Shown: in pieces, positions 48,033-57,346 of the stretch
Position numbering within the stretch: position 1 is the stretch's first letter
How the letters are laid out: each line of letters begins with the position of its first letter
Assembly (NCBI GenBank): GCA_963773155.1
Contig: CAVZAB010000007.1
Location: forward strand, 27,902 to 91,901
Reading direction: 5' to 3'
Source of the DNA: CAVZAB01 sp963773155
GTDB taxonomy: Bacteria; Pseudomonadota; Alphaproteobacteria; Rhizobiales; Beijerinckiaceae
DNA: 64,000 nucleotides
Program-made: the position numbers and the translations under genes
The notes under the pieces: model-generated
Database searches by the model: none
What the model saw: the letters and a program-made list of their open reading frames with translations, nothing else
What the model was told of the DNA's origin: nothing

Positions 48033-48835
48033 CCGCCCGGTGTCTTACCCCGGCTCGGGGTGTTGCCGGGACCCGCAGCCGCCGAACCGACATTGCCCGG
48101 TCCCCGATTTGCCTCGCCACTGCCGTCATGGCCGCCTATCGGCTGGCGCCCGGATTGGTCGATTGCAGCATGCGCCGCCTTGGTAAAGCGGCAGATGTCT
48201 GCGCTGCTTGCCGTGCAGAGGTCGGCAAAGCGGAACGGAACCCGACCTGACAATGGACCTTCGATCCGACGAGCCGAGGCGATCGCATAGGTGCCGGCCA
48301 CCAGCCGCACGCAGCGCGAGGGATTGACCTTCATACAGACAATGGCCGCCCCGCTTTCGACGACGACGAGGGTTCGGCCGGAGCGGTTCCGGAAGTCAAG
48401 AGCCGTACCGCGCACCCCGATCGTTGCGACCGGGGTCGTGATGGCGAAGGCCCTGGGGTCGCTGTCGCCGGTAACGAAGCGGAACGCCCCGATCGCCGTC
48501 CGCAGCGCGACCGAACGGGCGCCATGGGCGGGATCGAACACGAAACGGTCCAGTCGAACCTGCGAGGTTGGGCCAAGCGCGAGATTGGTCGCGTCGAGGA
48601 ACGTTAGTCGGGCCATCGAGGCCGTCTGCGTTGCGATCAATTCATTGGCGAAAATGGCGCTGCCGTCGGAAAGTCTTCGGCTCTGGCTACCGATGCTGCC
48701 GGAAACGTCGCGCTCGACCAGCACTGTCTGACCAATTGCCGCATTTTCGGCACGGCCATTTCCGGCCAAGCCGATCGCCGCCGCGGCAAGGACAAGGCCG
48801 ACTATGCCACGCCATTTCGGGCCCCGCAAAATCAT
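48029..48835 (-). CDS. Small exported FecR-domain protein
   Basis: A 268-residue periplasmic protein: signal peptide (IVGLVLAAAAIGLAGNGRA), then a FecR domain with SGSIGSQSRRLSDGSAIF, NLALGPTSQVRLDRFVFDP, RFVTGDSDPRAFAITTPVAT and the core IGVRGTALDF. The C-terminal 60 residues are Gly/Pro/Ser-rich and probably disordered. The FecR core is closely similar to that at the N-terminus of the giant repeat protein (TPAATLGIRGTAVLVEL). It lies divergent to a CHASE2-cyclase gene with about 150-250 bp between, and this pairing recurs at the secretion locus. It lacks anti-sigma transmembrane parts, so a FecI-type sigma role is unlikely. Function unknown. Confidence 0.9.
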   Translation of the reverse strand: MILRGPKWRGIVGLVLAAAAIGLAGNGRAENAAIGQTVLVERDVSGSIGSQSRRLSDGSAIFANELIATQTASMARLTFLDATNLALGPTSQVRLDRFVFDPAHGARSVALRTAIGAFRFVTGDSDPRAFAITTPVATIGVRGTALDFRNRSGRTLVVVESGAAIVCMKVNPSRCVRLVAGTYAIASARRIEGPLSGRVPFRFADLCTASSADICRFTKAAHAAIDQSGRQPIGGHDGSGEANRGPGNVGSAAAGPGNTPSRGKTPGG

Positions 48836-49081
48836 TGGGTCTCCATGCGCCGCCTTGGCGCTGCACGGTCAATCTCGGCCGGCAAAATGAATTTGGCGTA
48901 AAGATCGCCGGGCAGCCCGGCTTGCCGCTCGCCCGGGCCCACCGCATACTGGCCTGCCCTTCGATGGCTTTTTGCGCGGGAGATCGACCTGTCCGTCACG
49001 CCACCGCCCGCCCGATGGCGGCGCCGCCTCGGCAATTGGGCTTTATGGCTGGGGCCGATCGGCCTTGGCGTCTTTCTCACC

Positions 49082-51022
49082 TTGGCCCAGCTGCCGCTCG
49101 TCACAAGGCTGCAGAATCTTGTCTTCGATGGTTACCAGTCGATGTCGCCGCGGCCCTGGCAGCCCGACCTGCCGGTCCGGGTCGTCGACATCGACGAGCC
49201 GTCATTGGCCCGCTATGGCCAATGGCCCTGGCCGCGTGACCGGATGGCATTGCTGACCCGCAAGCTGCAGGAATTCGGGGCGGCGGCAATCGGCTTCGAC
49301 GTGATCTTTGCCGAAAGGGATCAGACGTCGCCGGGCGAGATTGCCAAGCGTCTGCCGGCCGGTCCGGAGCGCCAGGCGCTCGAGGAGATTGCCGCCAAGA
49401 ACGCGTCCCATGAAGATCTTTTCGCCCAGGCGCTCGCCGAATTGCCCAGCCTATTGGCCTTTGTCGCCACCAATGACGGCGGTGAACCGCCGCCGAAAAT
49501 GAAGGCGGGATTTGCCTTTGCCGGCGACGATCCTGACCAGTTCCTGCAACATTTCACGGGCACCATACTGCCCTTGACTAGCCTGCTTGATGCGGCGAGC
49601 GGGCTTGCCGCGATCACGCTCAGCCAGGACCACGACCAGATCGTGCGCCAGGTGCCGCTCCTCTATGCCCTTGCCGGCAAGGATGGCGCGGTCGAACTCG
49701 CGCCATCGCTCGCCGCCGAAGCGCTGCGAATTGCGCAGCAAGCCTCGACCATCGTGGTGAAATCCTCGAACGCCTCTGGCGAAGCCGGCTTTGGCGCCAA
49801 TACCGGGATAACTGCAGTTAAGATCGGCGATCTTGAAATTCCGACTGATCGCAACGGGACGGTCCGGGTACGGTTTTCCGGCTACCAGAAGAAACGCCAT
49901 ATCTCGGTTGGCGACCTTCTGGAGGACAAAGTCGAAAGGGCGGAAATCGAAGGCCGGATCGCGCTGGTCGGATCGAGCGCCGCCGGGCTCGGCGATATCC
50001 GGGCGACGCCGCTCGAGGGTTCGGTGCCTGGCACCGACATCTATGCCGAATTGATCGAGCATGTGACCTCGGCCCAGCGTCTGGTTCGGCCCGATTTTGC
50101 GCCGGGCCTTGAGGCATCGCTGATCGTTCTGGGCGGCCTCTTGATCGGCCTGCTGGTGCGACGACTAAAGGCGCTCGGCGCGGCAATCGGTGCCGCCGTT
50201 CTGATCGGCGGGGTCGCCGTCGCGAGCTATGCTCTATTCCTACATCGTGACCTCCTGGTCGATCCGCTGATGCCGGCCGCGACCTGGCTGTCGCTCTATG
50301 GCACTCTGACCGTTGCCGCGTTTCGCCGGACCGAACGCGAGCGTCGAGCGGTGCGCGAGGCCTTTTCGCGCTATCTTGCCCCCGCCGTCGTTGCTCGCCT
50401 TGTCGCCGATCCCTCGAAGCTGAAACTCGGCGGCGAATTGCGGCACGTCACGATCCTGTTCAGTGACGCCCGCAATTTCACGGCGCGCTCGGAGACGCTC
50501 GACGCTCAGGGCGTCGTCGATTTTCTGAACCGCCTGCACACGCCGCTCACCGCTGCCGTGCTCGATCATGGCGGGACGATCGACAAATACATCGGCGACG
50601 GGCTGATGGCATTTTGGAACGCGCCGCTCGATGTCATCGACCATGCCAATGCGGCCTGCCGGGCGGCGCTCGACATGCTTGCCGCCATTCCCGCCATTGA
50701 CGCGGCGATGCGCGCCGAGGCCGAAACCAAAGGGCGGCCGCATGTTCCGGTGCGGATTGGGATTGGCATCAACACTGGCGACGTGTTTGTTGGCAATATG
50801 GGTTCGGATCAGCGCTTCGACTATTCGATCGTCGGCGACCCGGTCAATGTCGCAGCCAGACTGGAGAGCGCGACCAAGGAGCGCGGCGTCGATATTTTGG
50901 TCTCGCAATCGACCGCCGCCGCGGCCACCGATTTTCGCTTCCGGGCGCTCGGCGAAATCGATCTAAAGGGGAAGAGCCAGGCGACCGCGATTTTCACGAT
51001 CGACGGCAAGCGCGAACCCTGA
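49082..51022 (+). CDS. CHASE2-domain adenylate cyclase (class III), second copy
   Basis: A membrane cyclase of at least 646 residues. CHASE2 domain (about 20-320) with VRVVDIDEPSLARYGQWPWP and AIGFDVIFAERD, three helices near 335-420, then a class III cyclase domain (about 455-620). Catalytic features are FSDARNFTA, DKYIGDGLMAFWNAP and DPVNVAARLES: both metal Asp, the adenine Lys and the transition-state Asn/Arg. The start is doubtful: the TTG at 49082 cuts into the first helix, whose upstream part (NWALWLGPIGLGVFLTL) is in frame. A CTG at 48989 after GGGAG, or an upstream start hidden by an indel, is more natural. Divergent from the FecR gene and convergent with the ExoR-like gene. Confidence 0.92.
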   Translation: MAQLPLVTRLQNLVFDGYQSMSPRPWQPDLPVRVVDIDEPSLARYGQWPWPRDRMALLTRKLQEFGAAAIGFDVIFAERDQTSPGEIAKRLPAGPERQALEEIAAKNASHEDLFAQALAELPSLLAFVATNDGGEPPPKMKAGFAFAGDDPDQFLQHFTGTILPLTSLLDAASGLAAITLSQDHDQIVRQVPLLYALAGKDGAVELAPSLAAEALRIAQQASTIVVKSSNASGEAGFGANTGITAVKIGDLEIPTDRNGTVRVRFSGYQKKRHISVGDLLEDKVERAEIEGRIALVGSSAAGLGDIRATPLEGSVPGTDIYAELIEHVTSAQRLVRPDFAPGLEASLIVLGGLLIGLLVRRLKALGAAIGAAVLIGGVAVASYALFLHRDLLVDPLMPAATWLSLYGTLTVAAFRRTERERRAVREAFSRYLAPAVVARLVADPSKLKLGGELRHVTILFSDARNFTARSETLDAQGVVDFLNRLHTPLTAAVLDHGGTIDKYIGDGLMAFWNAPLDVIDHANAACRAALDMLAAIPAIDAAMRAEAETKGRPHVPVRIGIGINTGDVFVGNMGSDQRFDYSIVGDPVNVAARLESATKERGVDILVSQSTAAAATDFRFRALGEIDLKGKSQATAIFTIDGKREP

Positions 51023-51027
51023 ATTTG

Positions 51028-51870
51028 TCAGGGCTGTGGTGGTTTTGGCCGGAAATCGTCGAGGTAGCGGCGCGACATTTCGCGATCCGTTTCGCTCGCC
51101 GTTGACATCGCTTGATTATAAAAATCGCCGACCCAGGCGTCCTTGACCTTGTCGGCGCTTCCGTTGGCAAGCGTCAGCAGGGCAAGGCCTCGCGCCCGTT
51201 GCGGAGGCAAGTCGTATTGACCGGAATAGAGCACGTGGCCGAGGATGGCCTGGGCGAAATATTGGCCCTTGCGGGCGGCAAGATCGAGCCAGCCAAGTCC
51301 CTGGCGGGCATTGGGCTCAGTGCCAATCCCATCGAGATACATCCGGCCGAGGTTATACTCGGCGTTCGCATCGCGGAAATTGGTGGCGGCAAATTCGAAC
51401 AGACGCAACGCCCGCGAGGGGTCGGGCTTCATCCGGCTCGGGATGCCGTTCAGGCAATAGACGCCAATCGCAACGAATGCATTTGAGACGACCGATCGGC
51501 GCGAGGCCGGCAATTCATCCTCTTCGTCGGTGAATTTCTTGACGATCTGAAGGAAATACTCATAGGCCTGCCGGTCGTCGCGGGCGACGCCGTCACCATC
51601 GGCATACATCCGGCCCAGCTTCCATTGGGCCAGCGGATAGCCCTTGTCGGCCGCATATTTCAAAGCTTCGACCGATGATTTGACGTCGCCGGTCTGGTAG
51701 CTGCGCAGACCTGCCCGCAATGCCGCTTCGGGATTGGAGAACAATTCCGGCGTCTTGGTCGTCGCCGGCGTCTCGGTGCCGTCGAGGGCAAAGCTCGGCC
51801 CGGCCGCACACAGCCCGCAAAGGGCCAGGCTCGCAACCAGCGCTATTCGGCTAAATGTCGGCATAGACAT
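51028..51870 (-). CDS. exoR: Periplasmic Sel1-repeat protein, ExoR-like
   Basis: A 280-residue exported protein with signal peptide (ALVASLALCGLCAAGPSFA) and three to four Sel1 repeats, including YPLAQWKLGRMYADGDGVAR, NAEYNLGRMYLDGIGT and FAQAILGHVLYSGQYD. Order and wording resemble ExoR of rhizobia, which represses the ChvG-ChvI two-component system in the periplasm and controls exopolysaccharide and motility. The match is from memory; a different Sel1 protein is possible. The ATG at 51870 lies 20 bases inside the end of ilvD, following AGGCGAG, so translation may be coupled. It ends 5 bases from the convergent cyclase gene. Confidence 0.85.
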   Translation of the reverse strand: MSMPTFSRIALVASLALCGLCAAGPSFALDGTETPATTKTPELFSNPEAALRAGLRSYQTGDVKSSVEALKYAADKGYPLAQWKLGRMYADGDGVARDDRQAYEYFLQIVKKFTDEEDELPASRRSVVSNAFVAIGVYCLNGIPSRMKPDPSRALRLFEFAATNFRDANAEYNLGRMYLDGIGTEPNARQGLGWLDLAARKGQYFAQAILGHVLYSGQYDLPPQRARGLALLTLANGSADKVKDAWVGDFYNQAMSTASETDREMSRRYLDDFRPKPPQP

Positions 51871-53584
51871 GGGTCTCGCCTGCTTGGCCTGGATGAGTGA
51901 CGGCACCGTTTTTGGCCGGGCCGACGGTCTGGGCATATTTCCAGATGGCGCCGGAGCCGTAATCGGTTGAACGCGGCTGCCAAAGCTGGCGCCGGGCGGC
52001 AAGGTCGTGATCGCTGAGCTCGACAGCAAGCCGGCCGGCGACGGCATCGACTTCGATAATATCGCCGTCCCGCAGCAGCGCGATTGGTCCGCCCACTGCC
52101 GCCTCCGGTCCGACATGACCGACGCAGAACCCGCGGGTCGCGCCGGAAAACCGGCCGTCGGTTATCAGTGCGACTTTGTCGCCCATGCCCTGGCCATAAA
52201 GCGCTGCCGTGGTCGACAGCATCTCGCGCATGCCGGGTCCGCCGCGCGGGCCCTTCATAGCGGATCACCAGCACTTCGCCTTCTTTGTACTGGCGCAAGC
52301 GCACCGCCTCGAAACAGGCCTCCTCGGAATCGAAGCATCGCGCCGGGCCCGGAACACGCAGCTTGTCTTGGGCCATGCCAGCGACCTTGACGATCGCGCC
52401 TTCCGGCGCGAGATTGCCGCGCAGTCCGACGACGCCGCCGGTCGGCGTGATGGGCCGATCGGCCGGGTAGACGACGTCCTGTTCGTCATTCCAATGGACC
52501 TTCGCCATGTTCTCGGCGATGGTCCGGCCAGTGACGGTGAGGCAATCGCCGTGCAGAAAGCCGTGGTCGAGCAGTGTCTTCATCAAGAGCGGAATGCCGC
52601 CAGCCTCGAACATGTCCTTGGCGACATATTTGCCGCCCGGCTTGAGATCAGCAATATAGGGCGTCCGCTTGAAGATTTCGGCCACGTCGAACAGATCGAA
52701 CGTTATCCCGCATTCGTGGGCGATCGCCGGCAAGTGCAGGGCCGCATTGGTCGAGCCCGCCGGACGCCGCCACCACGGTCGCCGCATTTTCCAGCGCCTG
52801 GCGAGTGACAATATCGCGCGGCCTTATGTTCCGGCTGATCAATTCCATGATCATTTCGCCCGCGATCATGCAGAACCGGTCGCGCATCTCGTAGGGAGCC
52901 GGCGCGCCGGCCGAATACGGCAAGGCCAAGCCCAATCGCCTCCGACACGGTTGCCATCGTATTCGCGGTGAATTGGGCACCGCAGGCACCCGCCGACGGA
53001 CAGGCCACCCGCTCAAGCTCGTCAAGATCCTCGTCCGACATCTGGCCAACCGAATGCTTACCGACCGCCTCGAACAAATCCTGCACGGTAACCGGCTTGC
53101 CGCGGAAGGTGCCGGGCAGGATCGATCCTCCGTAGATGAAGATCGAGGGGACATTGAGGCGAACCATAGACATCATCATGCCCGGCAGGGACTTATCGCA
53201 GCCGGCGAGACCGACAAGGCCATCGTAGCAATGCCCGCGCATGGTTAATTCGACGGAATCGGCGATCACCTCGCGCGACACCAGCGAAGCCTTCATGCCC
53301 TGGTGACCCATGGCAATACCGTCGGTTACGGTAATCGTGCAGAATTCGCGCGGCGTGCCCTGGGCCGCTGCAACGCCCTTCTTGACCGCCTGGGCCTGTC
53401 GCATGAGGGCGATGTTGCAGGGGGCTGCCTCGTTCCAGCAGGTCGCGACCCCGACGAGCGGCTGATGAATCTGCTCCTGGGTCAGACCCATCGCATAGAG
53501 GTAGGAACGGTGCGGGGCACGTGCCGGCCCTTCCGTCACGTGACGGCTCGGCAACTTCTTCTTGTTGAAGACGAGCGCGTCCAT
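51851..53584 (-). CDS. ilvD: Dihydroxy-acid dehydratase (IlvD), three apparent frameshifts
   Basis: An IlvD of about 577 residues in valine/isoleucine biosynthesis (dihydroxy-acid to 2-keto-acid). Fe-S Cys residues are in GVATCWNEAAPC, GLAGCDKSLPG and PSAGACGAQFTAN. The frame breaks at three places, each one extra base: near 52928 (after SEAIGL), near 52759 (VVAASGG to STNAALHLPA) and near 52259 (VIRYEG to PRGGPGMREM). All four segments join into a normal protein ending at 51851. ATG 53584 starts MDALVFNKKKLPSRHVTEGP, as in homologues. Three one-base insertions in an otherwise perfect biosynthetic gene suggest sequencing error rather than loss. Confidence 0.9.
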
Positions 53585-53669
53585 GACCGATCCCGATAGC
53601 CTCCCGCGTGCCGAAAGCCGGCGCTCGCCTAGGTGTCTTGGTAGGAGTGCTGGTCCGCCGAGAGTAATC

Positions 53670-53695
53670 GCTAGACCTGGCTGGGCCGGTCTAGC
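53670..53695. promoter_or_regulatory. Palindrome upstream of ilvD
   Basis: GCTAGACC, ten-base spacer, GGTCTAGC: an 8-bp perfect inverted repeat about 85 bases before the ilvD start, in the roughly 290-bp gap between ilvD and valS. There is no T run after it on either strand, so an operator or attenuator-type site is as likely as a terminator for valS. Nothing else was seen in this gap. Confidence 0.3.
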
Positions 53696-53874
53696 AAAAG
53701 CACCCTAACAAAGCCTGCAACGATCCAGCCCTTTTGATAGCGCAAAATTAGCCGGTGGTTTATGGCTGAATCGCGGCCTTGGCGGCTGCTCGCCATCTTG
53801 CCGCGGACCTGTGTCCAGAAAGTCACAAAATTTGCTCAGCCGGGTCGGCAAGGCGCTGCAGCGCAGCAAGGATT

Positions 53875-56550
53875 TTATCGAATTCTTTGGCTCGTCTCGC
53901 TGCGGCGCTCGCGGTTTTCCTCAATCACCTCTTCGGGCGCCCGTCCGACGAAATCCGCATTGGCAAGTTTTGCGTCGATCTTGCCGATTTCGCCGCGCAG
54001 GCGCTCGAGGTCGCGGCCGAGCCGTTGGCGTTCGGCTGAAGCGTCAATGATTCCGTCGAGCGCCAGGACCGCGATCGTGCCGCGCACGATCATCTGCACG
54101 GCGCCGCGCGGCGGGCGCTCGACAAAGCCGATTTCGGAAATCCGGGCGAGCCGCCGGACGGCCTCTTGCCAGCGCGCGAGCCGGTCGGCGAGCGGTGCAT
54201 TGGGATCGGTCAGGAAAAGCGGCACCTGGGCCGCGGCCGGCACGTTCATTTCGGCGCGCACCGAACGGATCTCGGCGATCAACTCGACGATCGAGCCGAT
54301 TTCATTTTCGGCGGCGGCATTGTCGAGTCCCCCAAGCCGCGGCCACTCGGCCAATGCCAGGACCTCGTCGTGGCGGACCGCGGCGGTGCCGGTCAAGGCC
54401 CACAATTCCTCGGTCAGAAAGGGCATGAACGGATGCAGCAGCTTCAGGATGATTTCCAGGGTGAAGGCGACGCAAGCCTGGGTCTCCGCCCTGGCCGCGC
54501 CGTCGGCGCCCTGCAGCACCGGCTTGGCCAATTCAAGATACCAGTCGCAGAAAATATTCCAAACGAACCGATAGGTCGCGTTGGCCGCATCGTTAAAACG
54601 AAAGGTCTCGATCGCGTCTGTCACTTCGGCACAGGCCTTGGCGGCCTCGCCGATGATCCAGGCATTGAGCGCTTGCTCGACCCGGCGCGGCTCGAAATCC
54701 AAGCGAAGCGCGCAGCCGTTGAGCTCGGCAAAGCGGGTCGAGTTCCACAATTTGGTTGCGAAATTTCGGTATCCTTCGATCCGCTGCATCGACAGCTTGA
54801 TATCGCGGCCCTGCGCCGCCATGGCGGCCAGGGTGAAGCGCAGCGCGTCGGCTCCGTAGGTGTCGATGAGATTCAAGGGGTCAACGACGTTGCCCTTGGA
54901 TTTCGACATTTTGGCGCCCTTTTCGTCACGAACGAGGGCGTGAATGTAGACCTGCCTGAATGGCACTTCGGCCATGCAATACAGGCCCATCATCATCATC
55001 CGAGCGACCCAGAAGAAAATGATATCAAAACCCGTGACCAGGATCCTCGTCGGATAGAAACGTTGCAATTCCCGCGTCCGCTCCGGCCATCCAAGCGTCG
55101 AAAACGGCCACAGCGCCGAGGAGAACCAGGTGTCAAGCACGTCCTCGTCGCGGCGCAAATCGACGCGGCGCCCGTAATGGGCGAGCGCGGCGACCGTTGC
55201 CGCCGATTCACTCGGCTCGACGAAGACCTTACCGTCGGGGCCGTACCAGGCCGGGATCTGGTGTCCCCACCAAAGTTGGCGCGAGACGCACCAGGGCTCT
55301 ATGTTCTCGAGCCAATCGAAATAGGTCTTTTCCCACGTTTTGGGCACGAAATCCGTGCGCCCGGCGCGAACCGCCTCAAGGGCCGGCCCGGCAAGGCGCT
55401 TTGCATCGACGTACCATTGATCGGTCAGATAGGGCTCGACCGGTACGCCCGAGCGATCGCCGTGCGGGACGGCGTGGCGATGCGGCTGAACGGTATCGAG
55501 CAGGTCGCGCGCCTCGATCATGGTGACGATACGCTGGCGCGCGGCAAACCGCTCGAGGCCGTCAAGCTCTAGTGTAGCCGCAAGCTCGGCCGAGGGCGAC
55601 AGACCGGCGAGAAAGGCAGTATTGTTGCGCAGGGCCAGTTTGGCCTCGTCGTCGAAAATATTGATCAATGGTAGTCCGTGCCGGCGGCCGACCTCGAAAT
55701 CGTTAAAATCATGGCCGGGCGTAATTTTGACCGCCCCGCTGCCCTTGCTCGGGTCGGAATAGGCGTCCGCAATGATCGGTATCCGCCGCCCGACCAAGGG
55801 CAAAATGACATATTTGCCGACGAGGTCGGCATAGCGCTCGTCGTCGGGATGAACGGCGACCGCACAGTCGCCAAGCATCGTCTCCGGTCTGGTCGTGGCG
55901 ACGGTAATATGGCGGTCGGCCTCGCCCTCGACTGGGTACATCAAATACCACAAATGCCCGTTTTGTTCGACGGTTTGGACTTCGAGGTCGGAAATTGCCG
56001 TCCCGAGTTTGGGGTCCCAGTTGACCAGCCGCTTGTCGCGGTAAATCAGTCCGTCACGGTGGAGGCTAACAAAAACCTTGACGACCGCGCTCGAAAGTCC
56101 CTGATCCATGGTGAAGCGCTCCCGCGACCAGTCGCAGGAGGCACCGAGCCGCTTCAATTGACTGACGATCGCCCCGCCTGATTGCGCCTTCCAGCGCCAG
56201 ATTTCTTCAACAAAGGCGGTCCGGCCCATATTGCGCCGGTCGGTGCGGTGTTCCGCGGCGAGCTTGCGCTCTACGACCATCTGGGTGGCGATCCCAGCAT
56301 GATCGGTGCCAGGCTGCCACAGCACATCTTTGCCGCGCATGCGCTCGAACCGGCAGATGATATCCTGCAGCGTATTGTTGAGCGCATGGCCCATGTGCAG
56401 ATTGCCGGTTACGTTGGGTGGCGGAATGACCATACAGAATGGCTCGGCCGAAACCCGGTCGGGCTGGCCGGCCCGGAACGCGCCGGCGTCTTCCCATACC
56501 CGGGCTATCCGCTGTTCGACGGCGGCAGGATCAAAAGTCTTGTCCATCAT
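53875..56550 (-). CDS. valS: Valyl-tRNA synthetase
   Basis: An 891-residue class Ia tRNA synthetase. Signatures: HIGH-type PPPNVTGNLHMGHALNN, the editing domain with GSGAVKITPGHDFNDFEVG, KMSKS as KMSKSKGNVVDPLN, an anticodon-binding domain, and a C-terminal coiled coil (RQRLGRDLERLRGEIGKID) that is shorter than in some bacteria. It charges tRNA-Val and edits Thr-tRNA. Start ATG 56550 or 56547; there is no clear ribosome-binding site. It follows popZ, a gene order common in alphaproteobacteria. Confidence 0.96.
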   Translation of the reverse strand: MMDKTFDPAAVEQRIARVWEDAGAFRAGQPDRVSAEPFCMVIPPPNVTGNLHMGHALNNTLQDIICRFERMRGKDVLWQPGTDHAGIATQMVVERKLAAEHRTDRRNMGRTAFVEEIWRWKAQSGGAIVSQLKRLGASCDWSRERFTMDQGLSSAVVKVFVSLHRDGLIYRDKRLVNWDPKLGTAISDLEVQTVEQNGHLWYLMYPVEGEADRHITVATTRPETMLGDCAVAVHPDDERYADLVGKYVILPLVGRRIPIIADAYSDPSKGSGAVKITPGHDFNDFEVGRRHGLPLINIFDDEAKLALRNNTAFLAGLSPSAELAATLELDGLERFAARQRIVTMIEARDLLDTVQPHRHAVPHGDRSGVPVEPYLTDQWYVDAKRLAGPALEAVRAGRTDFVPKTWEKTYFDWLENIEPWCVSRQLWWGHQIPAWYGPDGKVFVEPSESAATVAALAHYGRRVDLRRDEDVLDTWFSSALWPFSTLGWPERTRELQRFYPTRILVTGFDIIFFWVARMMMMGLYCMAEVPFRQVYIHALVRDEKGAKMSKSKGNVVDPLNLIDTYGADALRFTLAAMAAQGRDIKLSMQRIEGYRNFATKLWNSTRFAELNGCALRLDFEPRRVEQALNAWIIGEAAKACAEVTDAIETFRFNDAANATYRFVWNIFCDWYLELAKPVLQGADGAARAETQACVAFTLEIILKLLHPFMPFLTEELWALTGTAAVRHDEVLALAEWPRLGGLDNAAAENEIGSIVELIAEIRSVRAEMNVPAAAQVPLFLTDPNAPLADRLARWQEAVRRLARISEIGFVERPPRGAVQMIVRGTIAVLALDGIIDASAERQRLGRDLERLRGEIGKIDAKLANADFVGRAPEEVIEENRERRSETSQRIR

Positions 56551-56653
56551 CAGGGGGCACCAATCGTCGGTCGGCACTAAGGGCCAGGTTCGATCGGTGC
56601 AAAAAAACAGCCAGAGAGGCCGGAGTCAACGCGCAGCGGTCAAAAGGGGACTG

Positions 56654-57178
56654 CTAGGCACTCCGGCCGCGCGCCACCCGCTCAATTTCCGAGCGGACCA
56701 GCCGCTCGACGATCGTCGGCAGATTGTCATCGAGCCATGACTTGAGCATCGGCCGCAGCAAGTCGCGCGTCACCTGCTCGACCATTCCGGAATTCTGCAG
56801 CATCATCGAGGTTGCGAGCGTATCGAAAGCCTGCGCCACCGAGGCGCCAGTCGCAGCCGACAGCAGCGAATCCGTGACCGCGCCCGGGCCGGCCGCCGGG
56901 GTGATTGCCGCCGGCGCCGCTTCCACCACCTCGAGGAATTCCGCATCCTCGTCCCTGGCCGTCGCCGGCTCGAACTCGACCAAGTGGTCAGCGCCAGGCC
57001 GCGCCGGTCGCTCGGCCTCCGCCGCTACCGATCGCCCGGCCGCCGCCTGATCGTCGGCGATGATCCGCCGGATCGAGGCGAGAATTTCCTCCATAGAGGG
57101 TTCGTTGGCTCGCTGGTCGTTTACCTTCGACTCGGAGTGAAAATGACTTCGTTGCGCTGCCGCTGATGCTGCGTTCAT
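56654..57178 (-). CDS. popZ: PopZ/DUF2497-family polar organising protein
   Basis: A 174-residue protein with the two conserved ends of this alphaproteobacterial family: NEPSMEEILASIRRIIADD near residue 26 and LRPMLKSWLDDNLPTIVERL at the C-terminus, joined by a variable acidic/Pro/Ala-rich linker. In Caulobacter, PopZ forms a polar hub that anchors ParB and recruits cell-cycle proteins. The ATG at 57178 follows AGAGG. Located between tolC and valS, as in many relatives, which supports the assignment. Confidence 0.9.
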   Translation of the reverse strand: MNAASAAAQRSHFHSESKVNDQRANEPSMEEILASIRRIIADDQAAAGRSVAAEAERPARPGADHLVEFEPATARDEDAEFLEVVEAAPAAITPAAGPGAVTDSLLSAATGASVAQAFDTLATSMMLQNSGMVEQVTRDLLRPMLKSWLDDNLPTIVERLVRSEIERVARGRSA

Positions 57179-57346
57179 GGCCTCTAACGCTTTCGCGATC
57201 CCTTCTTGCGCTCGCTGGAACACGTCCACCTGCCGCCGCCAGTGGCCCATGCTCCCGCCGTATCAACGACGGAATTGCAGTCTAATCCGAGCCCTGGCAC
57301 CGGGCAAGGTAAGGCGGGCAAAGCACTTGTGGACAGCGTCGAATGT

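Noticed and set aside
48029..48835. FecR protein as an anti-sigma factor of a FecI-FecR-FecA iron system
   Set aside because: No FecI-type sigma factor or TonB receptor gene is nearby, and the protein has a cleavable signal instead of the anti-sigma N-terminal domain plus helix.
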